Shown here in pieces: positions 26,019 to 34,781 of a stretch of 53,359 nucleotides of DNA. The stretch covers positions 1 through 53,359 of the forward strand of contig CAIVRI010000159.1 of the NCBI GenBank assembly GCA_903908265.1, written 5' to 3'. Source of the stretch: an uncultured Pseudomonadota bacterium (GTDB lineage: Bacteria; Pseudomonadota; Gammaproteobacteria; Steroidobacterales; Steroidobacteraceae). The notes beneath the pieces were generated by a model that made no database searches, had not been told where the DNA came from, and was given only the letters and a program-made list of their open reading frames with translations. Made by a program: the position numbers and the translations under genes. Positions within the stretch are counted from its first letter, which is position 1. Every line of letters begins with the position of its first letter.

Positions 26019-26531
26019 ATGAAGCTTTTTGATTATATTCGAGACGTGCCGGACTTCCCAAAGCCCGGTGTCGTCTTCAAGGATCTCACGCCTCTGATGG
26101 CGGATCCGGCGGCTCTAGAGGACGCGATCGCTCGGCTGGTCGCACCTTTTCGTGGTGAGTCGATCGACCTGGTGGCAGGCATGGAAGCGCGCGGCTTTAT
26201 TTTCGGAGCGCTTGCCGCCAACGCGCTGGCGTGTGGTTTTGTACCATTGCGAAAGCCAGGCAAGTTGCCGGGAGCCACCGAGGCTGTCCATTATGAACTG
26301 GAATACGGAACGGCCTCGCTGGAGGCGCATCTGGATGCTTTTAAGGGTGGGCCTCGGGTCTTGGTGGTCGACGATGTGTTGGCTACTGGCGGTACCGCCG
26401 AAGCTGCGCTCAGTTTGGTGGAAAGACTCGGTGCCGAGGTGGTGGGCTGTACCTTTCTGTTGGAGCTTGGGTTCTTAAATGGTCGGTCGCGCCTGCCGGG
26501 TCGGCGCGTGCACTCGGTTTTGATGGTGTGA
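26019..26531 (+). CDS. apt: Adenine phosphoribosyltransferase
   Basis: Apt salvages adenine to AMP with PRPP. The 170-residue length is standard. The N-terminal block is IRDVPDFPKPGVVFKDLTPL, and the PRPP-binding loop is VLVVDDVLATGGTAEAAL. GGAGG overlaps the end of the ATP-grasp gene and stands 7 bases before ATG 26019, so the unit continues. The stop shares a base with the start of the MOSC gene. Confidence 0.95.
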   Translation: MKLFDYIRDVPDFPKPGVVFKDLTPLMADPAALEDAIARLVAPFRGESIDLVAGMEARGFIFGALAANALACGFVPLRKPGKLPGATEAVHYELEYGTASLEAHLDAFKGGPRVLVVDDVLATGGTAEAALSLVERLGAEVVGCTFLLELGFLNGRSRLPGRRVHSVLMV

Positions 26532-27340
26532 TGGGGGCGGCGACCGTTACTGGCCTGTGCCTGTATCCGGTGAAATCGGCACGGGGCATCGCGCTGGCGT
26601 CGGTGATGCTCGGCACACGGGGCTTCGTTGGCGATCGGGAGTGGATGGTGGTCGATGCGCGCGGTCGCTTTGTGTCCCAGCGATCGTTGCCGGTACTGGC
26701 GCAACTATCCGTCGAGCGCACGCCTACCGGTCTTGAACTCTCCCTCGGCCCCTTGCGCATTGCCGTCAGTACGCCGCACACCGGCGCTTGGCGGGACGTT
26801 GCGGTGTGGGCAGACCAAGTGCAAGCGCGGGATGCCGGCGATGACGTGGCAGCCTTCCTGTACAGCGCATTCAAACAGGTCTTGCGATTGGTCTGGATGC
26901 CACCGGAGATTTTCCGGCCGGCCGATGCCGCCTACGTGGGTAGTGCGCAGGTGCCGGTGTCTTTTGCCGACGGCTTTCCCTTGCTGCTGACCAATCAGGC
27001 CTCCTTGGATGCGCTCAATAGCCGCTTACCCCAGCCGATTCCGATGGAGCGCTTCCGGCCTAATCTCGTGATTGCTGGGTGGCCCGCTTTTGCGGAGGAC
27101 GGACTCCAGCACTTGCGGTGCGGTGGGGTGGAGATTCGTTTGGTTAAGCCCTGTACGCGCTGCAGCATCCCCAGTCTTGATCACCACAGCGGCGCGCCCT
27201 CGTTGGACCCGACGCCGGTACTGAAAAGCTTTCGCTATGACTCTGCGCTGCGTGGCGTGACCTTCGGCGTCAATGCGATGGTGGTCGGCGGCGCGTCCGG
27301 GTTGCTCTCGCTCGGTGACCCCGTGCAGCGACTGGACTAG
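26531..27340 (+). CDS. MOSC domain protein
   Basis: A 269-residue protein with a MOSC N-terminal beta-barrel (GLCLYPVKSARG, GDREWMVVD) and a C-terminal MOSC domain (PMERFRPNLVI, VKPCTRCSIPSLD). The cysteine in KPCTRC is where related proteins such as YcbX and mARC hold the molybdenum cofactor. Those enzymes reduce N-hydroxylated compounds. No ferredoxin domain is attached, unlike YcbX. Start: ATG 26531 overlaps the apt stop as TGATG; a GTG at 26528 is also possible. It ends the operon and converges on the GST gene with a 4-bp overlap. Confidence 0.9.
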   Translation: MGAATVTGLCLYPVKSARGIALASVMLGTRGFVGDREWMVVDARGRFVSQRSLPVLAQLSVERTPTGLELSLGPLRIAVSTPHTGAWRDVAVWADQVQARDAGDDVAAFLYSAFKQVLRLVWMPPEIFRPADAAYVGSAQVPVSFADGFPLLLTNQASLDALNSRLPQPIPMERFRPNLVIAGWPAFAEDGLQHLRCGGVEIRLVKPCTRCSIPSLDHHSGAPSLDPTPVLKSFRYDSALRGVTFGVNAMVVGGASGLLSLGDPVQRLD

Positions 27341-27996
27341 TGACCGACTTCTTCGTGTTCGATGACTTCGGTCTCGGCCTGCGCATCGCGGACCCACGTT
27401 GCTGCCAGAGGATCTGAGGTCGCTCTCTCGACATACTCGATGGCTTGCGATGACAAGCCTTCGTAGCCATAAGTGCGCAAGCGGAATGCAACCGGCAAGT
27501 ACATCGCGTCTGCAGCACTGTAATGCCCGAATAGCCAAGGGCCTCTGTCCGCAGCATGTGAGCGATCGGAGAAAATCGCGTTGATTCTGGCGATATCGCG
27601 CGCCAGTGCTGTGGTGGATGTAACGTGACGACCGGTTGCCCGGATATTCATTGGGCACAGCGACCGTAGCGTGGCGAAGCCTGCATGCATTTCGGCTGCT
27701 AGTGCGCGGGCGTGGGCACGCTCCTGTTGCTCGGCGGGCCAGCCCAAACCGTCGGCGAGCTCCGATAGGTATTCCATGATAGCGATGGATTCCGGTATGA
27801 CCAGAGCACCGTGGATTAGAACGGGGACCCGACCGCCAGGCCAATAGCGACACACCTCGGCGTGGAAGGTCGGCGTATCGAGCACGATCCGCTGTATGTC
27901 CAGTGCAATCCCGAGGTGTTGCGCGAGAATCCACGGCCGCAGTGACCACGAGCTGTAGTTTCGATTGCCGATGACCAGCAGCGGGCGGCCGTTCAC
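27337..27996 (-). CDS. Glutathione S-transferase family protein
   Basis: A 219-residue GST. The thioredoxin-like N-terminal domain starts with LVIGNRNYSSWSLRPWILA, which carries the likely glutathione-activating serine. VPVLIHGALVIPESIAIMEYL is the glutathione-binding cis-Pro and Glu-Ser region (VPVL, PES). The rest is the helical domain. The substrate is unknown; the N-terminal signature matches a large proteobacterial GST group. It starts inside the last codons of the phosphodiesterase gene (4-bp overlap), so the two are cotranslated. Confidence 0.92.
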   Translation of the reverse strand: MNGRPLLVIGNRNYSSWSLRPWILAQHLGIALDIQRIVLDTPTFHAEVCRYWPGGRVPVLIHGALVIPESIAIMEYLSELADGLGWPAEQQERAHARALAAEMHAGFATLRSLCPMNIRATGRHVTSTTALARDIARINAIFSDRSHAADRGPWLFGHYSAADAMYLPVAFRLRTYGYEGLSSQAIEYVERATSDPLAATWVRDAQAETEVIEHEEVGH

Positions 27997-28961
27997 GGTC
28001 GTCGTCCCAAGAACTGCAGTGTGACGTCGCTGAAGTCAGTGAACAGGCCGTCGATGCCGGCCACATCGAATAGGGCGCGATGTGCGGATTCGGCATCCGC
28101 GGAATGTTCCGGTAGGTCATCGCAGCGGAACGTGTAGGGATGTACATCCAGTCCGACGGCATGTGCGTCCTCGACGAGGCTGGAGCACACGGGGGCGGCG
28201 CCGGGCGAGGGCCAGGTGACGATGTGTGGGATCCAGGGCCCTATGCCTTGTGCGTAACGCGCCACTTCCGCAAGACCTTCTTGGGTGCGCATGGCGCCGT
28301 AATCATTATCGGACTCGAGCCAGTCGTTTTCGCCTATGAGTTGTACGAGCTTTAACCGACAATGGAGTTTGTGCTTTATACGCAGCAGTTCTTTGGCATC
28401 GAAGCACTGTAACCACACATCATCTTCGGGGCCGACATAACCATACTCGGCGAGCGTCGCAAGCACGAGGGGGCTCAAGTCCTTGCCTTCGGCGCGGTGC
28501 CACGCGGGGCTTTTCACTTCCGTATAGATGCCGGCATGGCGGCCGGTCGCTGCATTGAGGCCGCGTATGAAGGATAGTTCTTCGGCCAGAGAGCGGATGC
28601 GCAGATCGAGCCGTTCGTGAAATCGTCCCGCGTAGACCGGCGCGCCGGTAACGGGGAGGACACGTTCATGTACGCGCAGCGTTTGCAGTTCTGCGAAATC
28701 GAGGTCGACGACGTACCACTGGCCATCATCACGACACCGGTCCGGGAAGCGGTGCGCCACGTCCGTGACTTCCTGGAGAACCAGGTCATGAAAGACGACG
28801 GGCACATCGTCCCGGGTGAGCACGACGTCCTGCTCGAGGTAGTCGGCACCGGCGGCGTGCGCGTAAGCCTTGGCGACCAGCGTGTGTTCAGGGAGATAGC
28901 CCGACGCGCCGCGGTGGGCGATGACGATCGGGGATTTGCGATTCGGGATGGCGGTACTCAT
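27993..28961 (-). CDS. Glycerophosphodiester phosphodiesterase, GlpQ-like
   Basis: A 322-residue enzyme that cleaves glycerophosphodiesters to glycerol-3-phosphate and an alcohol. Catalytic pattern: IAHRGASGYLPEHT, then DYLEQDVVLTRDDVPVVFHD with the Glu, Asp and His expected for the GDPD fold, then YTEVKSP. Sequence and length are closest to the periplasmic GlpQ type, yet no signal peptide is present at this start, so the protein is probably cytosolic. It is the first gene of a two-gene unit with the GST. Its start is 22 bases from the divergent HAD gene; no strong ribosome-binding site is seen. Confidence 0.92.
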   Translation of the reverse strand: MSTAIPNRKSPIVIAHRGASGYLPEHTLVAKAYAHAAGADYLEQDVVLTRDDVPVVFHDLVLQEVTDVAHRFPDRCRDDGQWYVVDLDFAELQTLRVHERVLPVTGAPVYAGRFHERLDLRIRSLAEELSFIRGLNAATGRHAGIYTEVKSPAWHRAEGKDLSPLVLATLAEYGYVGPEDDVWLQCFDAKELLRIKHKLHCRLKLVQLIGENDWLESDNDYGAMRTQEGLAEVARYAQGIGPWIPHIVTWPSPGAAPVCSSLVEDAHAVGLDVHPYTFRCDDLPEHSADAESAHRALFDVAGIDGLFTDFSDVTLQFLGRRP

Positions 28962-28983
28962 ACGGGGGAAGGATAATCGCTAC

Positions 28984-29679
28984 ATGAAACGACCGCCACA
29001 GGCTCTCTCGCTAGACCTCGACAATACCCTTTGGGACACGGCCCCTGTCCTCGAACGTGCAGAGGCCAGTCTGCAGGAATGGCTACGCATGCAGGCGCCA
29101 CGTATCGCGGCACGGTATGATCGGGCGTCGTTGGCGCGGCTGCGGGCGGCGGTGGTGGCGGAACTGCCGCACCGGGCGCACGACTTCACATTCGTGCGGA
29201 CCGAGTCGCTACGGCGTACCGCGCGCGAATGTGGGTACCCCGAAGCGCTGGCGATTGATGCTTTTGAAGTCTTTATCGCAGCACGGAATCGTATCGACCC
29301 GTTTGCGGAGGTCCCGCAAGCGCTCGCTTGGTTAGCGAGCCGGCTGCCGGTGTACGCCCTGACCAATGGCAATGCCTGTGTGCATCGTGTGGGCCTCGGC
29401 GAGCACTTTGCCGGCGCGTTTGCGCCGGCAGCCGTTGGGTGCGCAAAACCAGACCCGCGTATTTTCGCGGCCCTGGTTTCGGCCGCAGGCGTGGCGCGAG
29501 ACCGCATCTGGCATGTAGGGGATGATCCTGAAGCCGACGTGGACGGCGCGCACCGTGCGGGGCTTGTGTCGGTGTGGATGAATCGGACTGGAGCGACCTG
29601 GCCGTCGGCACTGCACCGGCCGGATATTGAGGTGCAGGATATGGACGCGCTGGTCGCCCACGTCGAGGGCTTGCTCTAG
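28984..29679 (+). CDS. HAD family hydrolase
   Basis: A 231-residue haloacid dehalogenase-like phosphatase. Motif I is LDLDNTLWD (nucleophile Asp), motif II is ALTNGN, the lysine of motif III is in CAKPDPRIF, and motif IV is HVGDDPEADVDGA. The cap is of the helical C1 type, similar to YigB, a phosphatase of flavin precursors and sugar phosphates. The exact substrate cannot be read. AAGGA precedes ATG 28984. Its stop overlaps that of the convergent Nudix gene (CTAG). Confidence 0.9.
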   Translation: MKRPPQALSLDLDNTLWDTAPVLERAEASLQEWLRMQAPRIAARYDRASLARLRAAVVAELPHRAHDFTFVRTESLRRTARECGYPEALAIDAFEVFIAARNRIDPFAEVPQALAWLASRLPVYALTNGNACVHRVGLGEHFAGAFAPAAVGCAKPDPRIFAALVSAAGVARDRIWHVGDDPEADVDGAHRAGLVSVWMNRTGATWPSALHRPDIEVQDMDALVAHVEGLL

Positions 29680-30197
29680 CGACGGATGCCGAGGCGATCG
29701 GCTGCGCGCACCAAGGCGACGACGGTCTTCGCGTCGGTATAGGTGCCATCGAGCGCCGCGCGTAGGGCGTCTTGTAGTGGGATCCAATGGATCTCCAATA
29801 CTTCATCGGGCTCGGGGCGTGCAGCGACCGCACGGAGTGCTGTTGCCAGATACAGGTGCACGACCTCGGTATACAGGCCCGGGGACGTCCACAGGGTGCC
29901 CAGTGAGTCGAGATGGCCCGCCTCCAGACCTGCTTCTTCGGCCAATTCGAGCCGAGCAGTGACTTCCGCTGGGCGGCCGTCAAGCTTGCCGGCGGGTACT
30001 TCCCACAGCCAACTCTGCGCGACATGGCGATATTGCCGTAACAGGCAGACGCGTCCGTCGCTGTCGACCGGCACAACGGCTGCCCCGCCGGGGTGGCCGA
30101 TGATCTCAAAGCGGGACTGCAACCCATTGGGCAAGGTGGCCTCTTCCACCTCCAACGTGATGATGCGTCCGGTGTAGAGGCGTTGCCGGTCAGTCAT
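29676..30197 (-). CDS. Nudix hydrolase, ADP-ribose pyrophosphatase-like
   Basis: A 173-residue Nudix protein. The Nudix box region reads GKLDGRPAEVTARLELAEE followed by AGL. The catalytic glutamates are kept, but the conserved Arg of the R-E-x-x-E-E core is Leu. An upstream RQYRHVAQSWLWEVPAG block is typical of ADP-sugar pyrophosphatases, which split ADP-ribose or ADP-glucose. Given the glycogen genes, ADP-glucose is a possible substrate but this is speculation. ATG 30197 is the only sensible start; the frame extends upstream into the membrane-protein gene. The next gene on this strand starts 14 bases away. Confidence 0.88.
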   Translation of the reverse strand: MTDRQRLYTGRIITLEVEEATLPNGLQSRFEIIGHPGGAAVVPVDSDGRVCLLRQYRHVAQSWLWEVPAGKLDGRPAEVTARLELAEEAGLEAGHLDSLGTLWTSPGLYTEVVHLYLATALRAVAARPEPDEVLEIHWIPLQDALRAALDGTYTDAKTVVALVRAADRLGIRR

Positions 30198-30211
30198 AAT
30201 GCAGGCCGGCC

Positions 30212-30628
30212 TTAACGGCCGTGGCCTTCTTCGACGTTGACCTGTCCGGTGACCCGGCGTTGCACGATAGACCAGCATAGGCCGATGGTCATCAACAGGC
30301 TCAGCAACACCACAGCCAACCAACCGATGACCCCACCATGCGACAGGTCGAGCCAGCCTTGGCTGACGAGCAACCAAACGGCGGCGGCGAAAATTGCTAC
30401 GGCCAACAGAACGCCGAACTGCCCCAATGAACGCCACGTTGCGTGCACTGAAAATGCCCAGCCTCCCAGTAGGATCAGGCCAATGACGGCCTCAAGGGGC
30501 TCGACCTTGGGGAAGGTCGCGTACAGCCAGTGCACATAGCTGGTTCCGGTCGGATTCCAAGTCACGGTCACCAATACGAGGGCACTGGCGAGACGCAGCA
30601 AAAATCCGGTCAACGTAAGGCGTTCCAT
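30212..30628 (-). CDS. Small inner-membrane protein (DUF6524-like)
   Basis: A 138-residue protein with about four hydrophobic segments (near residues 8-25, 45-62, 70-87 and 97-115). The first segment is followed by TWNPTGTSYVHWL, a block that I associate with the DUF6524 family of small membrane proteins. The function is unknown. The C-terminus is polar. ATG 30628 is chosen; a GTG two codons upstream is possible. It lies upstream of the Nudix gene on the same strand. Confidence 0.7.
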   Translation of the reverse strand: MERLTLTGFLLRLASALVLVTVTWNPTGTSYVHWLYATFPKVEPLEAVIGLILLGGWAFSVHATWRSLGQFGVLLAVAIFAAAVWLLVSQGWLDLSHGGVIGWLAVVLLSLLMTIGLCWSIVQRRVTGQVNVEEGHGR

Positions 30629-30726
30629 CGGCACGATCCGGTGAGTGGCGCGGCGCGATGCCGCAGCCCCAGTGTAGCAGTGGCGAGGGACTGGATAAAC
30701 GTACAGCTACGCCTGATAATTGGTCG

Positions 30727-32790
30727 ATGGCTGTAGACCCTTTGGATGCACTGAACGCCGCCCAACGGGCGGCTGCAACCCATGGCCGGGTGGTGGGCCG
30801 GGCGGTCGAGGCCGGTCCTTTGTTGGTGATTGCCGGTGCCGGCACGGGTAAGACCGCTACGCTGGCGCATCGCGTGGCGCATCTGGTGTTGGCTGGCGTC
30901 GACCCGGGACGCATCCTGCTGCTGACCTTCTCGCGACGCGCGGCGCAAGAGATGACACGCCGCGCCGAACGCATCGTAGCCGGCGTCACGGGTCGGGCCG
31001 CGACGCGCCTGCCTTGGGCGGGGACTTTCCACTCGGTGGGCAATCGACTCCTGCGATTGCATGCACGCTCGGTGGGGCTAGAGCCTGGTTTCAGCGTGAT
31101 GGACCGCGGCGACAGCGCTGATTTGTTGGATGTGGTGCGTCACGAGCTGGGTTTGGCGGGGCGCGATCGGCGCTTCCCGCGTAAGGATACGTGTCTCGCG
31201 ATCTACTCCCATCGCGTCAATACGCAAGGTTCGCTCACGGCAACACTGAGCGCGCAGTGGCCCTGGTGCCTGCCGGTCGAGGCGGACCTTACGCGGCTCT
31301 TCCGCGCATTTGTGGCGCGCAAACAGGCCGAGCAGGTTCTCGACTATGACGACCTGCTCCTTTATTGGCATGGACTGGTTTCGGAACCTTTGCTGGCGCA
31401 GGCAGTGGCCGAGCGCTTTGATCATCTGCTGGTCGATGAGTATCAGGATACTAATCGCCTGCAGGCCCAGATCCTGCATGCGATTCGTCCAGATGGCCAA
31501 GGGTTGACGGTTGTAGGTGACGATGCGCAGTCGATCTATTCGTTCCGTGCAGCGACCGTTGATAATATTCTCGATTTCCCTGCGCGCTTTACGCCACCCG
31601 CCCGCGTCGTGGCGCTGCAGGAAAATTACCGCTCCACACAGCCGATCTTGGACGCTGCCAATGCACTCCTGCGCGAGGCGCAGCGCCGCCACGATAAAGC
31701 ATTGATAGCCCACCGCACGGGCCTCGCGCGTCCACGCCTCGTGACGGTGGCGGATGATCGCGCGCAGGCTGACTATGTGATCGAGTCGGTGCTCGCGGCG
31801 CGGGAGGCGGGTGTGCCACTGAAACGGCAGGCCGTACTGTTTCGTGCCAGCCATCACAGTGATCTGCTGGAAGTGGAGTTGACCCGCCGTAATATTCCTT
31901 TTGTGAAATATGGCGGGCTGAAATTTTTGGAAGCCGCGCATGTGAAGGATTTGCTCGCGGTGCTGCGCTGGGCAGACAATCCCCGCCATCGGATTGCCGC
32001 CTTTCGCGCCTTGCAGTTGTTGCCGGGCATGGGGCCTGGATTTAGCGCGCGCTGTCTGGAGCCGATCGCAGCGGGTTGCGGTTTTCAGGAGGCACTTTCG
32101 GTCTTCGTGCCCCCGCCGGCGGCACGGGCGCAGTGGCACGCATTGCGCACGTTGTTAGAGCACTTGGTCAGCCCGACGACGCCATGGGCGGGTCAGGTCG
32201 AGGCCGTGCGCGATTGGTATCGACCCCATCTGGAGCGCATTTACGACGGCGCTGCCGTGCGTGCCGGCGATCTGGAGCAACTGGTGCAGATCGCTGGTGG
32301 CTTCGCATCGCGCGAGCGATTCCTGACCGAGCTCGCGCTGGATCCACCGCGGGCCAGTGGTGACGAGTCAGGCCCACCGTTGCTTGATGAGGACTATCTG
32401 GTGCTGTCCACCGTGCATTCGGCCAAGGGGCAGGAGTGGAACGAAGTGTTTGTGTTGAACGTCAATGAGGGCAGTTTTCCGTCGGAGTTTGCGGCCGGCT
32501 CACCGACCGCGCTCGAGGAAGAACGACGCCTACTATACGTCGCAATCACGCGTGCCCGGGACGCGCTGCATTTGTTGGCGCCGCTGAAGTATTACGTGAC
32601 CCAGCAACCACGACTGGGCGATGCTCATGTGTATGGCGCGCGCAGCCGCTTTCTAACGTCGACTGTCCTCGCGACCTTCGATTGTGTCGGCGTAGGGTTG
32701 ATTGCTGAGGCGGTGCCACCCCATTCAGAGGCTGCGCTGCTGTTGCCCGCTGTGGACGTTGCGGCAAAAGTGCGCAGCTTCTGGGATTAA
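30727..32790 (+). CDS. UvrD/Rep-type ATP-dependent DNA helicase
   Basis: A 687-residue superfamily 1A helicase with all motifs in order: AGAGTGKT (I), LLLTFSRRAAQEM (Ia), LLVDEYQDTN (II), VVGDDAQSIYSFR (III), LQENYRST (IV), STVHSAKGQEWNEVFV (V) and RLLYVAITRARD (VI). It unwinds DNA 3' to 5' in repair or replication restart. It lacks an AddA/RecB-like nuclease domain and diverges enough from UvrD and Rep that I do not assign either name. It is a single gene, divergent from the membrane-protein gene. Confidence 0.93.
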   Translation: MAVDPLDALNAAQRAAATHGRVVGRAVEAGPLLVIAGAGTGKTATLAHRVAHLVLAGVDPGRILLLTFSRRAAQEMTRRAERIVAGVTGRAATRLPWAGTFHSVGNRLLRLHARSVGLEPGFSVMDRGDSADLLDVVRHELGLAGRDRRFPRKDTCLAIYSHRVNTQGSLTATLSAQWPWCLPVEADLTRLFRAFVARKQAEQVLDYDDLLLYWHGLVSEPLLAQAVAERFDHLLVDEYQDTNRLQAQILHAIRPDGQGLTVVGDDAQSIYSFRAATVDNILDFPARFTPPARVVALQENYRSTQPILDAANALLREAQRRHDKALIAHRTGLARPRLVTVADDRAQADYVIESVLAAREAGVPLKRQAVLFRASHHSDLLEVELTRRNIPFVKYGGLKFLEAAHVKDLLAVLRWADNPRHRIAAFRALQLLPGMGPGFSARCLEPIAAGCGFQEALSVFVPPPAARAQWHALRTLLEHLVSPTTPWAGQVEAVRDWYRPHLERIYDGAAVRAGDLEQLVQIAGGFASRERFLTELALDPPRASGDESGPPLLDEDYLVLSTVHSAKGQEWNEVFVLNVNEGSFPSEFAAGSPTALEEERRLLYVAITRARDALHLLAPLKYYVTQQPRLGDAHVYGARSRFLTSTVLATFDCVGVGLIAEAVPPHSEAALLLPAVDVAAKVRSFWD

Positions 32791-32824
32791 GTCGGTCAGG
32801 CTTTTATAAGCCAAAGAGGCCGTT

Positions 32825-33739
32825 TCAGTGGGCGTTCAACGGCTTTCGAAAGCGCAGCGTGAACCGATCTGACTCGCCGATCGTGGTGTAACGATCACGA
32901 TCTTTGTCGCCCAAGCGGTAGGTCGGTGGCAGAGTCCATACTCCTTGGTCGTAGTCGTGCGTGTCGCGTGGGTTTGCGTTCACTTCCGAGGTCCCCATAA
33001 ACTCGAAGCCTGCTTGTTCAGCCAGTTCGATGGCGAAATGCTCGTTGACGTAGCCGAGCTTCGCGCTTGGGTCTAGCGGGGCCATGGGGTCGGCGCGATG
33101 GTCCACTAGGCCGAGGATGCCGCCGGGCTTCAGTGCTGCGTACATTGCCTTGAGCATCGCTGGTGCCCCATCGGCACGCCACAGCCAGTTATGCAGATTG
33201 CGGAAGCTCAACACCAGATCGACCGATCCTGGCGCCACTGGAGTCAGGGCATTCGGTGCCTGTAGTGCGACGATTTCCGTCTGGCCATACACGTCGGGTG
33301 CGGCGTTAAACTTCGCGCGCAGCGCGCGGACGTTTTCTTTCGCATACGCGCTGCTTTCCGGATCACGTTCTGCCGCTATGTAGTGGCCGTGATCATGCAG
33401 TACAGGCGCGAGGATCTCTGCGTACCAACCGCTAGCGCCGGGCCAGACTTCCATAACTGTCATATCGGCGCGTAGGCCAAAAAATTCCAGCGTTGCGCGA
33501 GGATGCCGCGCCGCATCACGTGCCTTATTCGAATCGGATCGCGCCGTGCCTTTGATCGCTTGATCGATCGCTGCAAGCGTTGGCAGGTCACTGACCGGGG
33601 CGGCCGTATTTATCGGGCTTATCGGTGCCTGCGCAGGCTTTGGCAGCGCGGCAGTAGGGGCAGGGCTAGGGCCGTGCACGCAGGCACTGACGATCAGTAC
33701 AAAGGTCAGTGCAATTGTGGAGCGAGTGGGGTTGTGCAT
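32825..33739 (-). CDS. Predicted methyltransferase (COG4798-like) with lipoprotein signal
   Basis: A 304-residue protein. The N-terminus looks like a lipoprotein signal (ALTFVLIVSAC, lipidation Cys near residue 20), followed by a Pro/Ala-rich linker. The rest is a Rossmann-type SAM methyltransferase fold: MTVMEVWPGASGWYAEIL, HYIAAERDP, VDLVLSFRNLHNWL, and GGILGLVDHRAD. This matches the predicted methyltransferases of COG4798. SAM is not known to be available in the periplasm, so either the fold has another use there or the substrate domain is odd. The glycine loop is EVWPGASGW instead of the usual D-x-G-x-G-x-G. Confidence 0.82.
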   Translation of the reverse strand: MHNPTRSTIALTFVLIVSACVHGPSPAPTAALPKPAQAPISPINTAAPVSDLPTLAAIDQAIKGTARSDSNKARDAARHPRATLEFFGLRADMTVMEVWPGASGWYAEILAPVLHDHGHYIAAERDPESSAYAKENVRALRAKFNAAPDVYGQTEIVALQAPNALTPVAPGSVDLVLSFRNLHNWLWRADGAPAMLKAMYAALKPGGILGLVDHRADPMAPLDPSAKLGYVNEHFAIELAEQAGFEFMGTSEVNANPRDTHDYDQGVWTLPPTYRLGDKDRDRYTTIGESDRFTLRFRKPLNAH

Positions 33740-33901
33740 CACGAGTGCCCGTTCGAGGTGTTTGGCGGATTCTAGACTTGCGCCGTCTTGCGTGCCGGGT
33801 TGGTGGCGAGTCAGCGCCAATAAACATCAGGACTTCTAGAAGCGGAGCCTCGTAGTGGGCGCCGTACCGGTGTGGTGCCCTGTTGTGCAACAAGAGCGCA
33901 C

Positions 33902-33928
33902 AAAAAAACCCCGTCTCGGGACGGGGTT
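33902..33928 (-). terminator. Rho-independent terminator of the RRM gene
   Basis: Read on the minus strand, a 9-bp stem (AACCCCGTC/GACGGGGTT) with a 4-base loop is followed by a run of seven Ts. It lies 24 bases after the RRM stop. Confidence 0.93.
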
Positions 33929-33952
33929 CTTCGGTGTGCAGTAGCCCGGTCT

Positions 33953-34351
33953 TTAGTAGCTATTGCCGCCGCCACCGTAGCCGCCGCCGCTACCACCACC
34001 GTAGCCGCCACCGCCGCCGCCGCCGCCGCCGTAGCCACCGCGACCACCGCCACCACCACCGTAGCCGCCTCGGCCGCCGCCACCACCACCGCCCGGGCGT
34101 GGGCCGCGAGGGCGCTCTTGCGCCTCGTTCACACGCAATGGGCGACCGCCCATATCGACGCCGTTCGTCTGCGCGATGGCAGTCTGTGCATCGTCACTGG
34201 ACATGTCCACGAAGGCAAAACCGCGCGGGCGGCCTGTTTCGCGATCCATAACGATTTTTACCGATTCCACTTTGCCGTGATTTTCGAACAGCGAACGCAC
34301 TTCTTCTTCGGTCGCCGAGAACGGGAGATTCCCCACGTAAATAGTCGTCAT
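33953..34351 (-). CDS. Glycine-rich RRM RNA-binding protein
   Basis: A 132-residue protein: one RNA recognition motif (residues 1-80) and a glycine-rich tail. RNP2 is IYVGNLPF and RNP1 is RGFAFVDM, both intact. The tail consists of repeats of GGYGGGGGGRGG type with Arg and Tyr spaced among glycines and ends NSY. Such proteins are often cold-induced RNA chaperones in bacteria, similar in plan to plant glycine-rich proteins. It is monocistronic, with its own terminator and about 430 bases of upstream DNA that could hold a long leader. The repeats make the DNA locally CCG/CCA-rich. Confidence 0.92.
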   Translation of the reverse strand: MTTIYVGNLPFSATEEEVRSLFENHGKVESVKIVMDRETGRPRGFAFVDMSSDDAQTAIAQTNGVDMGGRPLRVNEAQERPRGPRPGGGGGGGRGGYGGGGGGRGGYGGGGGGGGGYGGGSGGGYGGGGNSY

Positions 34352-34781
34352 CGAGTCTTCTCACTTGCTACATGCGTGGGCGAGGGCTTGCACCCTGCCG
34401 CATCGCGTACCTCTCCAATCGGACGCCTTGCCGGCTAGCCGGCGGTGTCCGAACCGTAGGTCGTGCGCTGTATCGACTCGTGCGAGGGAACCTCGTTGGA
34501 TCCGCCGACGTGGGTTGCACGCAACCGCTCCGGCCGACCCAATCCCCCCCTCGAAAAGTAGACATGGCGAATACAACCGCAGCCGATCCTACGCCGGGTT
34601 ATCCGGGCGCGCAATTTTTGCTGCGAAAGTCAATGCCTTTTTAACGCGCTGCACAATTTTGCGATGTTGCACTTGCGCAACGATGCGATGCGGCGCTGAC
34701 TTGGCGTTGCCGCGCGACGCCGTCGCCCCGTGCTCAGCTTGCGCGGGTGCACGCTTCGTTTGCGCGTCCTAAGGCCGGTGG
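34352..34781. other. Intergenic stretch upstream of the RRM gene
   Basis: About 430 bases lie between the RRM start and the sulfurtransferase stop. The part at 34560-34680 is relatively AT-rich. Short open frames on both strands have no ribosome-binding site or family resemblance. A promoter and perhaps a structured cold-shock-type leader for the RRM gene are expected here, but I cannot point to exact boxes. Confidence 0.45.

Noticed and set aside
27026-28162. Open frame of 378 codons on the minus strand
   Set aside because: It runs through the GST, GDPD and MOSC genes in other frames, has Arg/His-rich translation and no domain. It is a GC-rich shadow.
31078-32139. Open frame of 353 codons antisense to the helicase
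   Set aside because: It is covered by a helicase with all motifs intact; the translation has no recognisable feature.
33953-34110. Short repeated CCG/CCA units that look like a tandem or CRISPR repeat
   Set aside because: They encode the glycine-rich tail of the RRM protein; there are no spacers.
34372-34644. Open frame of 90 codons upstream of the RRM gene
   Set aside because: No ribosome-binding site, unusual composition and no family resemblance.
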